From assembly GCF_000987765.1 (NCBI RefSeq), contig NZ_LAHP01000009.1, forward strand, positions 62,001 through 126,000: a stretch of 64,000 bases of DNA, read 5' to 3'. How positions within the stretch are numbered: the first letter of the stretch is position 1; the number at the start of each line of letters is the position of its first letter. This DNA is from Arsukibacterium sp. MJ3 (GTDB taxonomy: Bacteria > Pseudomonadota > Gammaproteobacteria > Enterobacterales > Alteromonadaceae). This document shows positions 30,616 to 41,084 of the stretch, piece after piece. The notes below the pieces were generated by a model that had not been told where the DNA came from, searched no databases, and saw only the letters and a program-made list of their open reading frames with translations. Made by a program: the position numbers and the translations under genes.

Positions 30616-31986
30616 ATGAATACTACCCTCAACGCCAAACGCATAGCGGTAGTGGGGCTGGGCCTGTCAGGTCTGGCTACCGTACGCTTTTTGCTGGCGC
30701 AAGGGGTAAAACCGGTATTAATGGATAGCCGCCCTAAACCTGCAGGGTTAGAGCAGATAGCCGCCGACAAAGTAGACGGTATTTATCTGGGGGAGTTTGA
30801 CGCAAACCGCCTGGCGCAAATGGATATGATTATTCTTAGCCCTGGCCTGGCAGTAAGCCATCCGGCCATTCGGTTTGCCAAAGCGCAAGGCGTAGAAGTA
30901 ATAGGCGATGTCGAATTATTTGCCCGTTTTAATCAAAAACCGGTTATAGCCATTACCGGCTCTAATGGTAAATCAACGGTTACCTCGCTGGTAACCGATA
31001 TGCTATTACAAAGCGGCATTAACGCTCTGGCAGCCGGAAATATTGGCTTGCCGGTACTTGATGCCTTGCGCCAGCTCGATACCGATGTATTTGTCCTAGA
31101 GCTGTCTAGCTTTCAACTGGATACTATTAGCAGCTTGCAAAGCCGCGCCAGTTGTTTATTAAATGTCAGTGCCGACCACCTCGACCGTTATGCCGACATG
31201 GCGGCGTATACGGCTTCAAAACAGCAGGTTTTTCAACATACGGCATTAACCGTGTATAACCAGGCCGATGTCAGAACATATCCGGGTGCAACGGCCGGTA
31301 ATGCTGCCCGTATCGCTATTAGCTTGCTAACAACGGAGTTTACGGCAGGTGCGGCTATAGACAGCCAGGCAGACTACGGCATTACAGAATATCAGGGTGA
31401 GCGCTGGCTTAAGGTAGCCGGTACGCCGTTGTTAGCCATTAGCAAGTTAGCGCTAAGTGGCAGCCATAATCAGTTTAATGCCTTAGCGGCAGCGGCGTTG
31501 GCGTTAAGTGTTGGTGCCAGTCGTGACGCCATTGCTACCACGTTGCAACGCTTTACTGGCCTGGCCCATCGTTGTCAGTTGGTGTTAAGCCACAAAGGTA
31601 TCCGCTGGGTTAATGATTCAAAAGCCACCAACATTGGCGCTACGCTGGCGGCTATTGCCGGTTTAAAACCTGAGGTGAGTGGCAAGCTTATTTTAATTGC
31701 CGGTGGCGATGCTAAAGGCGCCGATGTCAGCGAATTACAACCGGTATTACAGCGCGATGTTAATTATTTAATTACCTTAGGCCAGGACGGCCCAGCTATT
31801 GCTGCGTTGTACCCACAAGCCATTCAGGTTAAAGATATAGTTGCTGCGGTGCAGCAGGCAGTTAAGTTGGCAAAAAATGGCGATATGGTGTTGTTATCAC
31901 CGGCTTGTGCCAGCCTGGATATGTTTAAAAGCTATGTTCATCGTGGTGAATTATTTGCTAAAACGGTACAGGAGCTGGCGCTATGA
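30616..31986 (+). CDS. murD: UDP-MurNAc-L-Ala:D-glutamate ligase
   Basis: 456 residues; adds D-glutamate, the same D-amino acid handled by the genes near 55131-63851. N-terminal Rossmann GLGLSGLATVRFL, ATP site ITGSNGKSTVTSL (about 113-125), LELSSFQLD, and WVNDSKATN in the C-terminal domain. Three bases after mraY; overlaps ftsW by ATGA. Confidence 0.98.
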   Translation: MNTTLNAKRIAVVGLGLSGLATVRFLLAQGVKPVLMDSRPKPAGLEQIAADKVDGIYLGEFDANRLAQMDMIILSPGLAVSHPAIRFAKAQGVEVIGDVELFARFNQKPVIAITGSNGKSTVTSLVTDMLLQSGINALAAGNIGLPVLDALRQLDTDVFVLELSSFQLDTISSLQSRASCLLNVSADHLDRYADMAAYTASKQQVFQHTALTVYNQADVRTYPGATAGNAARIAISLLTTEFTAGAAIDSQADYGITEYQGERWLKVAGTPLLAISKLALSGSHNQFNALAAAALALSVGASRDAIATTLQRFTGLAHRCQLVLSHKGIRWVNDSKATNIGATLAAIAGLKPEVSGKLILIAGGDAKGADVSELQPVLQRDVNYLITLGQDGPAIAALYPQAIQVKDIVAAVQQAVKLAKNGDMVLLSPACASLDMFKSYVHRGELFAKTVQELAL

Positions 31987-33194
31987 ATACCGTCGCGAAG
32001 CCACTGGCGTTATCGTTTTGGCAACAATCTTGGCATAGCCTGACACAGTTGTGGCACACAGATGAAAGTGCCGCCTACGACAAACTGTTTTTAACCATAT
32101 TAATGCTTATTTTAGCTATTGGCGTGGTAATGGTAACCAGTGCCTCTATGCCGGTGGCCGAGCGAATATTTAATAATCCATTGCATTTTACTATCCGCCA
32201 TCTGGTGTATTTAGGTATCGGCTTAACCATGGCGGTATTGGTATTGAGGGTTCCGGTAAGCTGGTGGCATCACGGCAATATGTGGCTGCTACTGTTAGGA
32301 ATATTGCTATTAGTCGCGGTATTGCTGTTTGGTAAAAATGTTAACGGCAGTACCCGCTGGCTGTCGCTTGGGCCAGTTGGTTTGCAGGCAGCCGAGCCGG
32401 CTAAGTTATTCTTTTTTGTCTATCTGGCCAGTTATTTGGTGCGCCGGCATGAAGAAGTACGCGACAACCTGAAAGGTTTTATCAAACCGTTAGTAGTACT
32501 GTTTTTATTTGCGGTATTGCTATTAATGCAACCCGACTTAGGCACCGTTATTGTGATGTTTGCCACCGCCGTGGCGTTGCTATTTCTGGCAGGCGCTAAA
32601 ATAGGGCAATTTATTGGCTTAATCGCCACCGGCGCGATGGCCATTGGCGTGTTAATTGTTTACAGCGAATATCGCTGGAAGCGGGTTACCGCTTTTCTTG
32701 ATCCCTGGGCAGATCCTTTTGGTAGCGGTTATCAGTTAACGCAATCGTTAATGGCTTTTGGTCGTGGTGGCTGGTTTGGTCAAGGCCTTGGCAACAGTAT
32801 TCAAAAACTGGAATATCTGCCAGAAGCGCATACCGATTTTATTCTGGCGGTTATTGCCGAAGAAACCGGCTTTGTCGGCATCGCCTTTTTATTAGGCTTA
32901 CTCTTTACCTTAGTGTATCGCGCGCTGCAGATTGGCCAGCGTGCGCTGGAGAAAAACTTAAGTTTCCATGGTTTTATGGCTTACGCCCTGGCGATCTGGA
33001 TTGGGTTTCAGGCTGCGGTCAATATTGGCGTGGCAACCGGTGCGCTGCCAACTAAAGGCTTAACTTTACCTTTTGTCAGCTCTGGCGGCAGTAGCCTGGT
33101 AATTATGCTGATAGCTGCGGCATTACTGCTGCGCATCGATTTTGAAGTTCGCTTAAAAGGTACGCAGGCACTCAGTGGTGGCAAACATGGCTAA
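31983..33194 (+). CDS. ftsW: Septal peptidoglycan polymerase FtsW
   Basis: 403-residue SEDS glycosyltransferase with ten helices, partner of FtsI. Signature segments: NGSTRWLSLGPVGLQAAE, MQPDLGTVIVM, YQLTQSLMAFGRGGWFGQGLG, AHTDFILAVIAEE and LPFVSSGGSS. The cytoplasmic N-terminus is short as usual. Overlaps murG by eight bases. Confidence 0.98.
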   Translation: MNTVAKPLALSFWQQSWHSLTQLWHTDESAAYDKLFLTILMLILAIGVVMVTSASMPVAERIFNNPLHFTIRHLVYLGIGLTMAVLVLRVPVSWWHHGNMWLLLLGILLLVAVLLFGKNVNGSTRWLSLGPVGLQAAEPAKLFFFVYLASYLVRRHEEVRDNLKGFIKPLVVLFLFAVLLLMQPDLGTVIVMFATAVALLFLAGAKIGQFIGLIATGAMAIGVLIVYSEYRWKRVTAFLDPWADPFGSGYQLTQSLMAFGRGGWFGQGLGNSIQKLEYLPEAHTDFILAVIAEETGFVGIAFLLGLLFTLVYRALQIGQRALEKNLSFHGFMAYALAIWIGFQAAVNIGVATGALPTKGLTLPFVSSGGSSLVIMLIAAALLLRIDFEVRLKGTQALSGGKHG

Positions 33195-34272
33195 GCCATT
33201 GGCGCTGATCATGGCCGGTGGCACCGGCGGGCATATTTTTCCGGCACAAGCAGTGGCAACTGCACTGGCTGCCGATGGCTGGGATATTGCCTGGCTGGGC
33301 AGCAATAACCGCATGGAAGCGCAATTAGTTCCCGGTTTTGGCTGGCCATTCTATGGCATAGCGGTAGCGGGTTTACGCGGAAAAGGGCTAACCAGCAAGC
33401 TTACCGCACCCTGGATGGTACTAAAGGCTCTGTGGCAGGCAGCCAAAATATGCCGGCAGTTACAACCGAAACTGGTACTGGGATTTGGTGGCTATGCCAG
33501 TGGTCCCGGTGGTGTTGCGGCCTGGCTTAACGGTATACCGCTGCTTATTCATGAGCAAAACGCCATTGCCGGCAGTACCAATACCTTACTGGCGCGGCTG
33601 GCGAATCAGGTGTTAGTGGCCTTTGACAGTGCGTTTAAAGGCCATAGTAAGCGCCAGTTGGTGGGCAACCCCATTCGGGCGGCGCTATTAAAGTGCCGGC
33701 TTAACCGGCCAGACACCCAGTGCCTGAATATACTTATCGTCGGCGGTAGCCTCGGCGCTCAGGCACTAAACCAGGCATTACCGGCGCAGCTAACCGAACT
33801 GGCTAATAGCGGGTCTATTGCGGTGCGTCATCAAACCGGCCAACGCATGCAAGCCGAAGTAACGCAAGCCTATCAGGCCTTAACAACGCGTGGTGTTGAG
33901 GTAACCGTTAGTGCCTTTATTGACGATATGGCCGAGGCGTATCGCTGGGCCGATGTGCTAGTTTGCCGGGCCGGCGCGCTAACCGTAAGCGAAGTAGCTG
34001 CTGTAGGACTGGCCGCCATTTTTGTACCTCTGCCAGGCGCCATTGACGATCATCAAACGGCCAATGCCCGGGTGCTGGCCGACCAGCAAGCGGCGGTAAT
34101 ATTGTCGCAGCAACAATTACAACAACAGGGTGTGCTGCCAATAATGACCCCCTGGTTAACGAATAAAGCGCCGCTGCGCCAGATGGCTGAGCGGGCACAA
34201 AGCCTGGCAACCATAGATGCGGCAGCGCATATCGCGGCCTTAAGCCGGCACGTAATAGGACAAGTAGGATGA
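33187..34272 (+). CDS. murG: Lipid II synthase (UDP-GlcNAc transferase)
   Basis: 361 residues; adds GlcNAc to lipid I at the inner face of the membrane. N-terminal [20 protein letters not shown] holds the glycine-rich donor loop; [19 protein letters not shown] and [10 protein letters not shown] are also diagnostic. An in-frame GTG at 33175 would add four residues, but the ATG at 33187 puts the glycine loop at the family's usual distance from the start. Confidence 0.97.
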   Translation: MAKPLALIMAGGTGGHIFPAQAVATALAADGWDIAWLGSNNRMEAQLVPGFGWPFYGIAVAGLRGKGLTSKLTAPWMVLKALWQAAKICRQLQPKLVLGFGGYASGPGGVAAWLNGIPLLIHEQNAIAGSTNTLLARLANQVLVAFDSAFKGHSKRQLVGNPIRAALLKCRLNRPDTQCLNILIVGGSLGAQALNQALPAQLTELANSGSIAVRHQTGQRMQAEVTQAYQALTTRGVEVTVSAFIDDMAEAYRWADVLVCRAGALTVSEVAAVGLAAIFVPLPGAIDDHQTANARVLADQQAAVILSQQQLQQQGVLPIMTPWLTNKAPLRQMAERAQSLATIDAAAHIAALSRHVIGQVG

Positions 34273-35723
34273 TAACCACCGTACAACACAAAAAACAGGC
34301 CATGCGCCGGGTAGAGCGGATCCATTTTGTTGGCATTGGCGGTGCCGGCATGGGTGGCATTGCCGAAGTGTTGCTAAACGAAGGCTATAAGGTTAGCGGC
34401 TCTGATATTGCGCCAAACTTAGTAATAGACCGCTTAGTGGCACTGGGTGCTCAGGTAAAATTTGGCCATCATGCCAGCCAGGTTGCTGCCGCCAGCGTGG
34501 TTGTGGTATCCAGTGCTATAAAAGCGTCTAACCCGGAAGTGGCCGCCGCTTTAGCGCAGCGTATTCCGGTAGTACGTCGGGCTGAAATGCTTGGTGAGCT
34601 AATGCGTTTTCGATATGGTATTGCCATTGCCGGCACCCACGGTAAAACGACTACTACCAGTTTGCTGGCGTCTATTTTTGCCGAAGCCGGTACCGACCCT
34701 ACCTTTGTTATTGGTGGTTTGCTTAATTCAACCGGCTCCAATGCCCGCTTAGGCGCTGGCCGCTATTTAATTGCCGAAGCCGATGAAAGCGACGCCTCAT
34801 TTTTGCATTTACAACCCATGGCCACGGTAATTACCAATATCGAAGCCGACCATATGGACACCTATCAGGGTGATTTTGAAAAGTTAAAAGACACCTATCT
34901 GGAGTTTTGCCACAATTTGCCATTTTATGGCATGGCAGTAGTGTGTATTGACGATAACGTTTTGCGCGAATTAATACCTGCTATTGGCCGCACGGTACTA
35001 ACCTATGGCTTTAGTGACGATGCTGACTACCGGATAACCGAGTATAAACAGCAAGGTACGCGAGGGGTTTTTGTTATTACCGATCCGGCTGGCCAGCAGC
35101 GTGAAGTACAACTGAATTTACCGGGCAAACATAATGCCCTAAATGCCACCGCCGCTTTTGCCCTGGCGGCAGATGAAGGTATTAGCGAGCAGGCTATATT
35201 AGCTGCCCTTGGTAAGTTTGAAGGTATTGGCCGCCGCTTTCAGCAATATGGCGAGTTTGACACTGGCCGCGGTACTGCCTTATTAATTGATGATTATGGC
35301 CATCACCCCACCGAAGTGGCGGCAACTATTGCTGCTGTGCGCAGTGCCTGGCCAGAGCGGCGATTAGTGATGGCTTATCAGCCACACCGATACAGCCGTA
35401 CCCGTGATCTTTACGAAGATTTTACTGCCGTGTTGTCTAGTGTCGACAAACTGTTGCTACTAGAAGTGTACTCCGCTGGCGAAGCACCGATAGCCGGTGC
35501 CGATAGCCGTAATTTATGCCGCTCTATTCGTGCCAGGGGCCAACTTGAACCCGTGTATGTCGCCGAGCCTAAGGCATTGGCAGCGGCCCTGGCCGAAGTA
35601 CTGCAAGATGGTGACATTGTGCTTACTCAGGGGGCGGGCAACATAGGCAGCCTGGTAAAGGAACTGGCGGCGGTAAAGCTGAATATTAACGGCTTAAAAC
35701 AGCTGTCAGGGAGTGGGCAATGA
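34269..35723 (+). CDS. murC: UDP-MurNAc:L-alanine ligase
   Basis: 484 residues; first ligase of stem peptide synthesis. Rossmann [16 protein letters not shown] at the N-terminus, ATP site [13 protein letters not shown] (about 119-131), [12 protein letters not shown] and YGHHPTEV. Starts in the end of murG (ATGA) and overlaps ddlB likewise. Confidence 0.98.
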   Translation: MITTVQHKKQAMRRVERIHFVGIGGAGMGGIAEVLLNEGYKVSGSDIAPNLVIDRLVALGAQVKFGHHASQVAAASVVVVSSAIKASNPEVAAALAQRIPVVRRAEMLGELMRFRYGIAIAGTHGKTTTTSLLASIFAEAGTDPTFVIGGLLNSTGSNARLGAGRYLIAEADESDASFLHLQPMATVITNIEADHMDTYQGDFEKLKDTYLEFCHNLPFYGMAVVCIDDNVLRELIPAIGRTVLTYGFSDDADYRITEYKQQGTRGVFVITDPAGQQREVQLNLPGKHNALNATAAFALAADEGISEQAILAALGKFEGIGRRFQQYGEFDTGRGTALLIDDYGHHPTEVAATIAAVRSAWPERRLVMAYQPHRYSRTRDLYEDFTAVLSSVDKLLLLEVYSAGEAPIAGADSRNLCRSIRARGQLEPVYVAEPKALAAALAEVLQDGDIVLTQGAGNIGSLVKELAAVKLNINGLKQLSGSGQ

Positions 35724-36643
35724 GCAATTTTGGCAAAGTAGCGGTAATGTTTGGTGGTCATTCGGCTGAACGTGAGGTATCGCTGCGCTCTGGTAAGGCG
35801 GTATTAAGTGCGCTGCAACAGGCTGGTATTAATGCCGTGGCCTTTGACCCGGCTGAGCAAGCCCTAACCAGCTTACTTACCGAGGTTAAAGCCGACCGGG
35901 TATTTATTGTGTTGCATGGTCGTGGTGGTGAAGATGGCACCATGCAAGGCGCCTTACAATTATTGGCTGTGCCTTACACCGGTAGCGGTGTGTTGGGGTC
36001 GGCGCTGGCCATGGATAAAATTCGTTGTAAGCGTTTATTTGTGGCGCAAGACCTGCCTACCGCGCCTTTTGCGGTAGTAACGAACCAAACCGTCGATTAC
36101 GCCGGCTTACTGGCCGAGCTTGGTGGCAAAGTAATGGTTAAGCCGGCTAATGAAGGCTCTAGTATCGGCATGAGTGCCGCCAGCAACCCCATTGAGTTGC
36201 AACAAGCCATAGCAGCGGCCTTGCAATACGACAGCGAAATTTTAGTCGAGCGCTGGCTTAATGGCCGCGAATTCACCATTGCTATTGTTGGTGACAAGGT
36301 ACTACCGATTGTTGAAATGCGCACACCGCGCGCCTTTTACGATTACGAAGCCAAATATCAGGCCAATAGTACCGAATACTTGTGTCCGGCACCGTTAACG
36401 GCCGAGCAAACGGCTGCCATGCAGCACTGTGCATTGGCTGCTTTTAATGCCGTAGGTGCAGCAGGCTGGGGCCGGGTTGACCTAATGCTAAACGAGCAAG
36501 GCGAACACTTTTTACTGGAAGTAAACACCGTACCAGGCATGACTGAAAAGTCATTAGTACCGATGGCAGCCAAAGCTGCCGGCTTAACCTTTAGCGAGTT
36601 AGTGCTGACCATTTTGCAGCAAACGCTAAGCCAGGATAACTAA
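35720..36643 (+). CDS. ddlB: D-alanine:D-alanine ligase B
   Basis: 307 residues, ATP-grasp. Motifs: [14 protein letters not shown] at the N-terminus, [26 protein letters not shown] and [17 protein letters not shown]. Makes the dipeptide substrate of MurF. Its position between murC and ftsQ identifies it as DdlB. Confidence 0.98.
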   Translation: MSNFGKVAVMFGGHSAEREVSLRSGKAVLSALQQAGINAVAFDPAEQALTSLLTEVKADRVFIVLHGRGGEDGTMQGALQLLAVPYTGSGVLGSALAMDKIRCKRLFVAQDLPTAPFAVVTNQTVDYAGLLAELGGKVMVKPANEGSSIGMSAASNPIELQQAIAAALQYDSEILVERWLNGREFTIAIVGDKVLPIVEMRTPRAFYDYEAKYQANSTEYLCPAPLTAEQTAAMQHCALAAFNAVGAAGWGRVDLMLNEQGEHFLLEVNTVPGMTEKSLVPMAAKAAGLTFSELVLTILQQTLSQDN

Positions 36644-36644
36644 T

Positions 36645-37400
36645 ATGAATTTACGCCAGTTTTATCAGCAATTAAACCACAGGCCCGGCTTTGTCGCCGG
36701 ACTGCTGTTTTTTTTGTTGGCGCTGGCGTTGTTAGCCTGGGCCGGGGTGCAGGTGAATAATTATTTGCAAAGCCAGCAAGCTTCGCCGATTAAACAAGTG
36801 CGCCTGTATGGCGATTTTCAGCATATTCAGGCGAGCAAGTTGCAACAGCGGTTACAACAAGAATATGTAGGTAATTTTTTCCGGGTAGACGTTGATCAGG
36901 TGCAGCAATTCCTGCAGCAACAACCGTGGGTGTATCAGGTAGCCGTGCGCAAACAATGGCCTGATACCTTATTGGTCGTTGTAACAGAGCAGCAGCCGGT
37001 GGCAGTCTGGAATCAGCAACAATTGCTCAATAATAAAGGGCAGCTGTTTACTGCCCCACTAAGCGAGCTGATCCCAGTATTGCCCCGGCTACACGGCCCA
37101 GAAGGCAGTGAGCAGGATGCCCTGACCATGTTTGGCCATATTCAGAGCTTACTGCAGTTACACCAATTCAGCGCCGAGCAATTATGGTTAAACGAACGTT
37201 TTTCCTGGCGCTTGCAATTGCAAGATGGCCTGGCGCTAAAATTAGGACGCCAAGACACCATGAAGCGTTTACAACGCTTTATTGAACTGTACCCGACTAT
37301 GCAAAACCATCGGGAACAAGCATTAGCTGAAATCGATCTGCGCTATGACACCGGCATTGCCGTGCGTTATGCCAACACGGAGCCAAAGAGAAAAGCATGA
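36645..37400 (+). CDS. ftsQ: Cell division protein FtsQ
   Basis: 251 residues, bitopic: cytoplasmic 1-15, membrane helix about 16-38, periplasmic POTRA domain (about 50-120) and beta domain with QPWVYQVAVRKQWPDTLLV and QQPVAVWN. Scaffold of FtsQLB. Rich in glutamine. Overlaps ftsA by four bases. Confidence 0.96.
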   Translation: MNLRQFYQQLNHRPGFVAGLLFFLLALALLAWAGVQVNNYLQSQQASPIKQVRLYGDFQHIQASKLQQRLQQEYVGNFFRVDVDQVQQFLQQQPWVYQVAVRKQWPDTLLVVVTEQQPVAVWNQQQLLNNKGQLFTAPLSELIPVLPRLHGPEGSEQDALTMFGHIQSLLQLHQFSAEQLWLNERFSWRLQLQDGLALKLGRQDTMKRLQRFIELYPTMQNHREQALAEIDLRYDTGIAVRYANTEPKRKA

Positions 37401-38632
37401 CAAAGTCGATAGGACGAGATCTGATAGTAGCACTGGATATTGGTACTTCTCAGATAAAAGCGGTAGTAGGCGAAATTACCCCGGATAACCGGCTTAGCAT
37501 TGTTGGCGTGGGCACTCATGCCTCGCGCGGCATGGATAAAGGCGGTGTTAACGATCTTAATCTGGTGGTGCAAGCGGTACAGCGAGCCATAAACGAAGCG
37601 GAACTGATGGCCGATTGCCAAATATCGTCAGTGTATTTAGGTATAACCGGTAAACATATCCGTTGCCAGAACGAAAGTGGCATGGTGCCAATTAACGACA
37701 CCGAAGTTACCGCTGATGATGTGGCTAGCGTTATCCATGCGGCAAAGTCGGTGCCAATATCCGCCGAGCGGCGCATGTTGCATGTATTACCACAAGAATT
37801 TTCAGTAGACATGCAAGAAGGTATTAAAAGCCCGATTGGCATGTCAGGGGTAAGAATGGAAGCCAAAGCGCACATTATTACCTGCGCCAATGACATGGCT
37901 AAAAACATTGAAAAATGTGTCGAGCGTTGCGGTTTGCAGGTTGACCAGCTTATTTTCTCGTCATTGGCATCCAGCTATGCCGTGCTAACCGATGATGAAA
38001 AAGAACTGGGCGTCTGCGTGGTCGATATGGGCGGTGGCACTATCGATTTATCTATTTATACCAATGGTGCCTTACGCCATACCGCGGTTATTCCGGTAGC
38101 GGGTAATCAGGTTACCAGTGATATCGCCAAAATTTTCCGCACGCCAATCAGCCATGCGGAAGATATTAAAGTGCAATATGCCTGCGCCCTGCGCAGCATG
38201 GTAGGTAAAGAAGAAAGTATTGAAGTACCCAGCGTTGGTGGCCGGCCCGCGCGTTCTATGTCGCGCCATACCCTGGCCGAGGTTATTGAACCGCGTTACC
38301 AGGAATTATTTGAGCTGGTATTAGAAGAAATTCGCAGCTCAGGCCTGGAAGAGCAAATTGCTGCCGGCCTGGTGTTAACCGGCGGTACCTCAAAAATGGA
38401 AGGTGCGGTTGAGTTTGCCGAAGATGTGTTTCAAATGCCGGTGCGGGTTGGCCAGCCAATGCACGTTAGTGGTTTAAAAGAATATGTACAAGATCCCGCC
38501 TACGCCAGCGTAGTGGGCTTGTTGCTGTATGGCAAAGATGTTCGTGCCCAGCAAAAAAACGCGGCGCAAAGCCGCGATCCAGTTAGCAGCGTGCTGAAAA
38601 AAATCAGCAGCTGGTTCAAAGGTGAGTTTTAA
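37397..38632 (+). CDS. ftsA: Cell division protein FtsA
   Basis: 411-residue actin-like ATPase that tethers FtsZ to the membrane. Nucleotide-binding segments IVALDIGTSQIKAVVGE and VVDMGGGTIDLSIY, SHAEDIK, and LTGGTSKMEGA. The amphipathic C-terminal membrane-targeting helix is visible at the end (VLKKISSWFKG). Confidence 0.98.
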   Translation: MTKSIGRDLIVALDIGTSQIKAVVGEITPDNRLSIVGVGTHASRGMDKGGVNDLNLVVQAVQRAINEAELMADCQISSVYLGITGKHIRCQNESGMVPINDTEVTADDVASVIHAAKSVPISAERRMLHVLPQEFSVDMQEGIKSPIGMSGVRMEAKAHIITCANDMAKNIEKCVERCGLQVDQLIFSSLASSYAVLTDDEKELGVCVVDMGGGTIDLSIYTNGALRHTAVIPVAGNQVTSDIAKIFRTPISHAEDIKVQYACALRSMVGKEESIEVPSVGGRPARSMSRHTLAEVIEPRYQELFELVLEEIRSSGLEEQIAAGLVLTGGTSKMEGAVEFAEDVFQMPVRVGQPMHVSGLKEYVQDPAYASVVGLLLYGKDVRAQQKNAAQSRDPVSSVLKKISSWFKGEF

Positions 38633-38656
38633 GAGCGTAACAACGGAGAAAGAGCT

Positions 38657-39817
38657 ATGTTTGAGTTAATGGAAAACCACAACCAAGAAGCGGTTATAAA
38701 AGTAATAGGTGTTGGCGGCGGCGGCGGTAATGCTGTCGAGTATATGGTTGCCAGCAATATCGAAGGTGTAGAATTTGTGGCAGCGAATACCGATGCCCAG
38801 GCACTGCGTAATTCATCAGCCAACGTAACCCTGCAACTGGGTGCCAGTGTCACCAAAGGTTTAGGTGCCGGTGCTAACCCGGAAACGGGTCGTCGTGCTG
38901 CTGAAGAAGATCGCGAAACCATCAAAAAAACCCTGCAAGGCGCCGATATGATCTTTATTGCTGCCGGTATGGGCGGTGGTACCGGCACTGGTGCAGCGCC
39001 TATTGTTGCTGAAATTGCCCGTGAACTGGGTATTTTAACAGTAGCGGTAGTAACCAAGCCATTTCCATTTGAAGGTAAAAAGCGTACTGCTTATGCCGAC
39101 GAAGGTATTCTGGAATTAAGCAAATATGTTGATTCACTCATCACCATACCTAACGACAAGCTGTTAAAAGTATTGGGCAAAGGCACCAGCCTGCTCGACG
39201 CCTTTAAAGCCGCCAACAATGTGTTATTAGGTGCGGTGCAGGGTATTGCTGAATTAATTACCCGGCCAGGTTTGATCAATGTCGACTTCGCCGACGTACG
39301 TACGGTAATGTCTGAAATGGGCACCGCCATGATGGGTACTGGCCGCGCGTCAGGGCCAGATCGTGCCGAAGAAGCTGCCGAGCAGGCTATTTCCAGCCCG
39401 TTGCTCGAAGATATCGATTTATCCGGTGCCAAAGGCATTTTGGTAAATATAACCGCTGGCCTGGATATTAGCATTGAAGAGTTTGAAATTGTCGGTAATG
39501 CGGTTAAAGCCTTTGCCTCTGAAAATGCTACCGTAGTAGTAGGTGCAGTAATTGATCCGGAAATGCACGACGAGTTGCGGGTAACCGTAGTTGCTACCGG
39601 TATTGGTGCTGATCGCCGGCCAGACATTAGCCTGGTACCGAGCCATCGCCCAGAGCCAATGCAGGCCTATGTGCAGCAAGGTAATACCATGCGCCAGGCG
39701 GCTCCGGCAGCTAACCCGCATAAAGAAGAACTGGCGCAGCAAAAAAACCAGCCAGAAAACAAAGCGGGTATCGACATTTTCGATATCCCAGCGTTTTTGC
39801 GCAAGCAGGCTGACTAA
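38657..39817 (+). CDS. ftsZ: Cell division GTPase FtsZ
   Basis: 386-residue tubulin homologue forming the Z ring. Tubulin signature GGGTGTGAAP (about 105-114), NPETGRRAAEED, NVDFADV (T7 loop region), a disordered linker, and the C-terminal conserved peptide DIPAFLRKQAD that binds FtsA and ZipA. GGAG ribosome site 10 bases before the ATG. Confidence 0.99.
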   Translation: MFELMENHNQEAVIKVIGVGGGGGNAVEYMVASNIEGVEFVAANTDAQALRNSSANVTLQLGASVTKGLGAGANPETGRRAAEEDRETIKKTLQGADMIFIAAGMGGGTGTGAAPIVAEIARELGILTVAVVTKPFPFEGKKRTAYADEGILELSKYVDSLITIPNDKLLKVLGKGTSLLDAFKAANNVLLGAVQGIAELITRPGLINVDFADVRTVMSEMGTAMMGTGRASGPDRAEEAAEQAISSPLLEDIDLSGAKGILVNITAGLDISIEEFEIVGNAVKAFASENATVVVGAVIDPEMHDELRVTVVATGIGADRRPDISLVPSHRPEPMQAYVQQGNTMRQAAPAANPHKEELAQQKNQPENKAGIDIFDIPAFLRKQAD

Positions 39818-39820
39818 ACC

Positions 39821-39869
39821 GTTATAGCCGTTATAGCCGATATAATAGAAGCGATAAAGAAGCGATAAA
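39821..39869. repeat. Short tandem repeats after ftsZ
   Basis: Two copies of CGTTATAGC (39820-39837) are followed by two copies of GAAGCGATAAA (39848-39869). They lie just after the ftsZ stop with a TATAAT at 39841-39846 between them. Probably slippage products; no function is assigned. Confidence 0.6.
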
Positions 39870-39975
39870 AAAGCGGACAAAGCAGCAAGTGTAGCTAAAA
39901 CAGTAGCGACAAGTAAAATTAAGCCACTGTTCAGTTGGCATTTGCCAACATAGCCACTACTGTCAAGTGGCATGA

Positions 39976-39996
39976 TTAGCAAAATTATGCTAATAT
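39976..39996 (+). promoter_or_regulatory. Candidate lpxC promoter -10 with an overlapping inverted repeat
   Basis: TTAGCA-AAATTA-TGCTAA (39976-39993) is an inverted repeat overlapping a TAATAT -10-like hexamer (39991-39996), 45 bp before the lpxC start. No good -35 is seen. An lpxC promoter in the ftsZ-lpxC gap is expected from other gammaproteobacteria. Confidence 0.4.
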
Positions 39997-40040
39997 TCGC
40001 CGCCATTTTGTGATTGCTTAAATTTGAGCAGGAATAAATT

Positions 40041-40952
40041 ATGATTAAACAACGTACCGTCGCAAAAACTGTCAGTACTATTGGTGTAGGGTTGCACAAG
40101 GGTGAAAAGGTTACGCTCACTCTCCGACCTGCACCCGACAATACGGGCATTATGTTCCGTCGTGTTGACCTGAAGCCGATAGTCGACTTTAAAGTTACCC
40201 CAGAAATGGTCGGTGACACGGTAATGTGTACCTGTTTAATTAATAAACAAGGCGTGCGGCTGTCTACCACCGAGCATTTAATGGCTGCTATTGCTGGCTT
40301 GGGCATCGATAATTTAATTATCGATGTCGACTCAGCTGAAATACCTATTATGGACGGCAGTGCTAATCCGTTTGTGTATCTGCTGCTTGAAGCGGGTGTT
40401 AGCGAGCAAAAGTTGGCGAAAAAGTTTATTCGTATCAAGCGCAACGTTCGGGTAGAAGACGGCGATAAATGGGCCGAAATTCGCCCGCATAACGGCTTTA
40501 AAATTGACTTCGCTATCGATTTTGATCACCCGGTCATTGCTAAAACCCAGCAGCGCATGCAACTCGATTTCTCCGCTGCCGGCTTTATCAAAGATATCAG
40601 CCGCGCCCGTACTTTTGGGTTTTTGCACGATATCGAATACCTACGGGCTAACAACCTGGCACTGGGCGGTAGCTTCGACAACGCCGTGGTATTAGATGAA
40701 TTCCGGGTATTAAACCAAGACGGTCTGCGTTACGAAGACGAGTTTATCAAACATAAAATTCTGGATGCCATCGGCGATTTATACATGGCAGGTTACAGCA
40801 TACTGGGCGAGTTTATCTCATACAAAACCGGCCATGCCTTAAACAACCAGCTGTTATGCGCCGTATTAGCACAACAAGAAAACTGGGAATTTGTCAGCTT
40901 TGAAAATAAAGCAAAAATGCCCATCTCCTACCTGGCACCACAACTAGCCTAA
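40041..40952 (+). CDS. lpxC: UDP-3-O-acyl-N-acetylglucosamine deacetylase
   Basis: 303 residues; zinc enzyme for the committed step of lipid A synthesis. N-terminal [21 protein letters not shown], zinc ligand His in [10 protein letters not shown] (about 75-84), the HKILDAIGD motif (about 237-245) with the second His and Asp, and SFDNAVV. Last gene of the dcw region, with its own terminator. Confidence 0.98.
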   Translation: MIKQRTVAKTVSTIGVGLHKGEKVTLTLRPAPDNTGIMFRRVDLKPIVDFKVTPEMVGDTVMCTCLINKQGVRLSTTEHLMAAIAGLGIDNLIIDVDSAEIPIMDGSANPFVYLLLEAGVSEQKLAKKFIRIKRNVRVEDGDKWAEIRPHNGFKIDFAIDFDHPVIAKTQQRMQLDFSAAGFIKDISRARTFGFLHDIEYLRANNLALGGSFDNAVVLDEFRVLNQDGLRYEDEFIKHKILDAIGDLYMAGYSILGEFISYKTGHALNNQLLCAVLAQQENWEFVSFENKAKMPISYLAPQLA

Positions 40953-40971
40953 TTTGGCCCTAAAATTTAAA

Positions 40972-40997
40972 AAACCGACATTACGTCGGTTTTTTTA
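40972..40997 (+). terminator. Rho-independent terminator of lpxC
   Basis: AAAACCGAC-ATTAC-GTCGGTTTT hairpin followed by T residues, 20 bp after the lpxC stop. Confidence 0.92.
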
Positions 40998-41013
40998 TAC
41001 CTAAAATAAAATG

Positions 41014-41084
41014 GGTCAGAGTGATTTACTGGAATAGGAACTGAATATCTGAATAAATAATGAATAAAGGGTCAGAGTGATTTT
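41014..41084. repeat. Two direct copies of a GGGTCAGAGTGATTT repeat
   Basis: GGGTCAGAGTGATTT occurs at 41014-41028 and at 41070-41084, the second running into the dciA stop codon. The GGGTCAGA core equals the outer part of the repeat bounding the RAYT element at 52817-53625, so these look like satellite or solo copies of the same kind of repeat. Confidence 0.7.
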
